NCBI GenBank assembly: GCA_017455225.1
Contig: JAFTBL010000181.1
Location: 1-14,197, forward strand
Reading direction: 5' to 3'
Source: Oscillospiraceae bacterium
Lineage (GTDB): Bacteria > Bacillota_A > Clostridia > Oscillospirales > Oscillospiraceae
DNA: 14,197 bases
Shown: one piece after another, positions 13,082 through 14,197 of the stretch
Numbering within the stretch: position 1 is the stretch's first letter
Layout of the letters: each line of letters starts with the position of its first letter
Translations under genes and position numbers: made by a program
The notes under the pieces: generated by a model
Seen by the model: the letters and a program-made list of their open reading frames with translations, nothing else
What the model was told of the DNA's origin: nothing
Database searches by the model: none

Positions 13082-13661
13082 TTCTATAAAGCAGTATCAC
13101 ACGATATGAAATGATACCATCATCCAGTTCCTGCTATTTACTGGACTGAGAATTGGAGAATGTCTCGCTCTCCGTTGGTGTGATATTGATTTCGAGCATA
13201 ACACGGTTACTATTTGCCATACCCTCAGTTTTGCAGATGATAAGTGGTTTTTATCTGTACCGAAAACAGAGACCAGCTTCCGTACCATTAAACTCAGCAC
13301 CTACTCTAAGGAGTTATTGCTACGGCATAAGCGAGAGCAGGACAAGCTCAAAGAGACCGTTGGTGATGCATGGGTACATCCCGACATTGTATTCACTTCG
13401 GCTATTGGTAACTATTATTGCAGGAGCTTTACTAACAAACAGTTGAAGAAAATCCTTGTTGAAAATGACTTGCCAGCTCTCAGCGTTCATGGACTGAGAC
13501 ACAGCAACGCCAGCCTAATGATTAACAATGGATTTGATGTAAAGGCTATCTCGGAACATCTTGGGCATTGTAATACGGCTATTACCTCTGACATCTATAC
13601 TCACATCTTCAAGGAGTATAAGGCTAAGATGGCTGAAAGCATCGAAAATGTCCTCATTTAA
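13082..13661 (+). pseudogene. Tyrosine recombinase/integrase, 5'-truncated and frameshifted
   Basis: From 13110 to the stop at 13659-13661 an open frame encodes the catalytic half of a phage/ICE-type tyrosine integrase. It has the first Arg in TGLRIGE (codon 13149), a Lys in VPKTE, HGLRH (13488-13502), HLGH (13557-13568) and the nucleophile Tyr in SDIYTH (codon 13596), so every catalytic residue is present. This frame has no ATG; the first possible start codon for a long product is a TTG at 13317, after the first Arg. Upstream of 13110 it meets a TGA. In another frame, 13082-13111 reads FYKAVSHDMK, which joins smoothly to NDTIIQFLLFTGLRIGE if one A is missing from the AAA run near 13109-13111. 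The arm-binding and core-binding domains (about 150-200 residues) are absent. I conclude it is a dead integrase remnant in AT-rich DNA. Confidence 0.82.
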
Positions 13662-13712
13662 GCAATAGAGCTGCACGAATTGTAAATTTTCGTGCAGCTC
13701 TATTGCGTTTTT
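13662..13712 (+). terminator. Rho-independent terminator after the integrase remnant
   Basis: A perfect 18-bp stem (13662-13679 with 13689-13706) directly after the stop codon, then TTTTT (13708-13712). Confidence 0.9.
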
Positions 13713-13731
13713 CTGTTTTCTATGCTAAGAT
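13703..13731 (+). promoter_or_regulatory. Weak candidate promoter of the XRE regulator
   Basis: TTGCGT (13703-13708), a 17-bp spacer and TAAGAT (13726-13731) preceded by TG one base upstream. The -35 matches only 3 of 6 and overlaps the terminator stem. GCTAA (13724-13728) and TTAGC (13742-13746) form a small inverted repeat over the -10 that could be an operator for autoregulation (inference). Confidence 0.35.
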
Positions 13732-13775
13732 AGTAAAAGAGTTAGCTTACTTATTTACTTTTTGGAGGTGATTGA

Positions 13776-14102
13776 GTGGCAAAAAAAGAATACGCAGAGG
13801 GGAGCTTCGGCGCATATTTCGTAAAGCTTATTAAAGACCATGAATATTCACAAGCGAAATTTGCTTCGGACTTAGGTGTGTCGAAAACATATCTGTTCGA
13901 TGTGTTTAATGGACGAGTAAAGCCACCCACCCCCGATATGCAAGACCGCATTGTTGAGCTTTTACGCCTGACTGATGATGAGAAGAATGATTTTTACAGT
14001 AAGGCGGCTGATGGGCGGCATGAGCTACCCAAAGATATTGTCGAGTATCTTACAAATAATCAAGCTGAGATTGATGGTCTCAGAGAAAGAATGAGGGCGT
14101 AA
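13776..14102 (+). CDS. XRE-type helix-turn-helix regulator
   Basis: Protein of 108 residues, starting at a GTG preceded by TTGGAGGTG (13762-13770). The N-terminal region FGAYFVKLIKDHEYSQAKFA leads into the helix-turn-helix at about 25-50 (SQAKFASDLGVSKTYLFDVF), a Cro/CI-like fold. The second half (about 66-108) is helical and charged, with ELPKDIVEYL at 83-92, a pattern seen in small XRE regulators of mobile elements. It probably binds its own promoter region as a repressor or controller. It is followed after 2 bp by the next gene, so the two form an operon. The codon use and base content are AT-rich, unlike the chromosomal genes to the left. A controller (C) protein of a restriction-modification system is the leading role (inference). 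Confidence 0.8.
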   Translation: MAKKEYAEGSFGAYFVKLIKDHEYSQAKFASDLGVSKTYLFDVFNGRVKPPTPDMQDRIVELLRLTDDEKNDFYSKAADGRHELPKDIVEYLTNNQAEIDGLRERMRA

Positions 14103-14104
14103 TT

Positions 14105-14197
14105 ATGGCAAACGAAGCAAAAACCTATGCTATTTTCCGAGATATGCTTAGAAGCAAAGGTTATTATGATGATAAAGATGTTGTAGTAGAAGAACAG
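14105..14197 (+). CDS. N-terminus of a probable N-6 DNA methylase/restriction protein (31 residues, runs off right edge)
   Basis: The ATG at 14105, preceded by GAGGG at 14093-14097, opens a frame to the end of the window. The visible residues begin MANEAKTYAIFRDMLRS and end in YYDDKDVVVEEQ. This resembles the start of N-6 adenine DNA methylases of restriction systems, which often begin with a short helix, then GYYD and a (V/I)EEQ segment leading into a nuclease-like region. Only 31 residues are visible, so this is recognition of a short pattern and could be wrong. The gene directly follows the XRE regulator. Confidence 0.5.
   Translation, partial: MANEAKTYAIFRDMLRSKGYYDDKDVVVEEQ

Noticed and set aside
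13317..13661. Short intact integrase starting at TTG 13317
   Set aside because: Such a start would drop the first catalytic Arg, and the frame upstream continues clear integrase sequence. The fragment is better read as part of a decayed gene.
1..14197. CRISPR array, rRNA, tRNA or complete insertion sequence
   Set aside because: No regularly spaced repeat units, no tRNA- or rRNA-like conserved segments and no transposase with terminal inverted repeats were seen.

Overview
The window looks like chromosome of an anaerobic, endospore-forming member of the Clostridia, most likely an Oscillospiraceae-type gut Firmicute. The evidence is strong AGGAGG-type ribosome binding sites, spore genes (spoIID, bofA with its DUF2508/YaaL partner), an M-box riboswitch ahead of mgtE, a DUF1540 protein, and a high-GC coding style. 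This placement is an inference from gene content; no rRNA or tRNA gene is present. From about position 13,042 to the right end the DNA becomes visibly AT-rich, with different codon use, and reads as the edge of an acquired island.

Layout. (1) 1-921, minus: N-terminal part of a COG2509-type FAD-dependent dehydrogenase. (2) 1085-2431, plus: membrane-anchored HtrA-like serine protease with a strong terminator. A two-copy 11-bp direct repeat of OmpR/PhoB-box type lies upstream of it. (3) 2497-4155, plus: near-consensus promoter, Mg2+-sensing M-box leader with its terminator, and the magnesium channel MgtE. (4) 4235-5200, plus: a small Cys-rich DUF1540 protein and two half-length TauE/SafE membrane proteins with a GTGA overlap. 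(5) 5235-8740, minus: a response regulator - sensor kinase - HtrA operon, in the order RR, HK, second HtrA paralog. (6) 8874-10546, minus: spoIID and tadA. (7) 10636-11153, plus: yaaL (DUF2508) and bofA. (8) 11191-11916, minus: a TtcA-family PP-loop tRNA thiolase. (9) 12013-13041, plus: promoter, leader hairpin, rplM, rpsI and terminator. (10) 13042-14197, plus: remnant of a tyrosine recombinase directly after rpsI, an XRE-type regulator, and the first 31 codons of a protein resembling the N-terminus of an N-6 DNA methylase/restriction protein.

How the genes fit together. The RR-HK-HtrA operon resembles envelope-stress circuits such as CssRS/HtrA of Bacillus: a two-component system next to a quality-control protease. 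The second htrA at 1085 has a candidate OmpR-family operator just upstream of its -10, so both proteases may answer to the same regulator (inference). mgtE is expected to be shut off by Mg2+ through its M-box. SpoIID is the engulfment peptidoglycan hydrolase, and BofA restrains pro-sigma-K processing. rplM-rpsI is the standard L13-S9 operon. Its 3' end appears to have been used as an integration point for mobile DNA, which now carries a decayed integrase followed by what may be a restriction-modification or defence cassette. That cassette is the part of the window most likely to hold something new, but it is cut off by the right edge.
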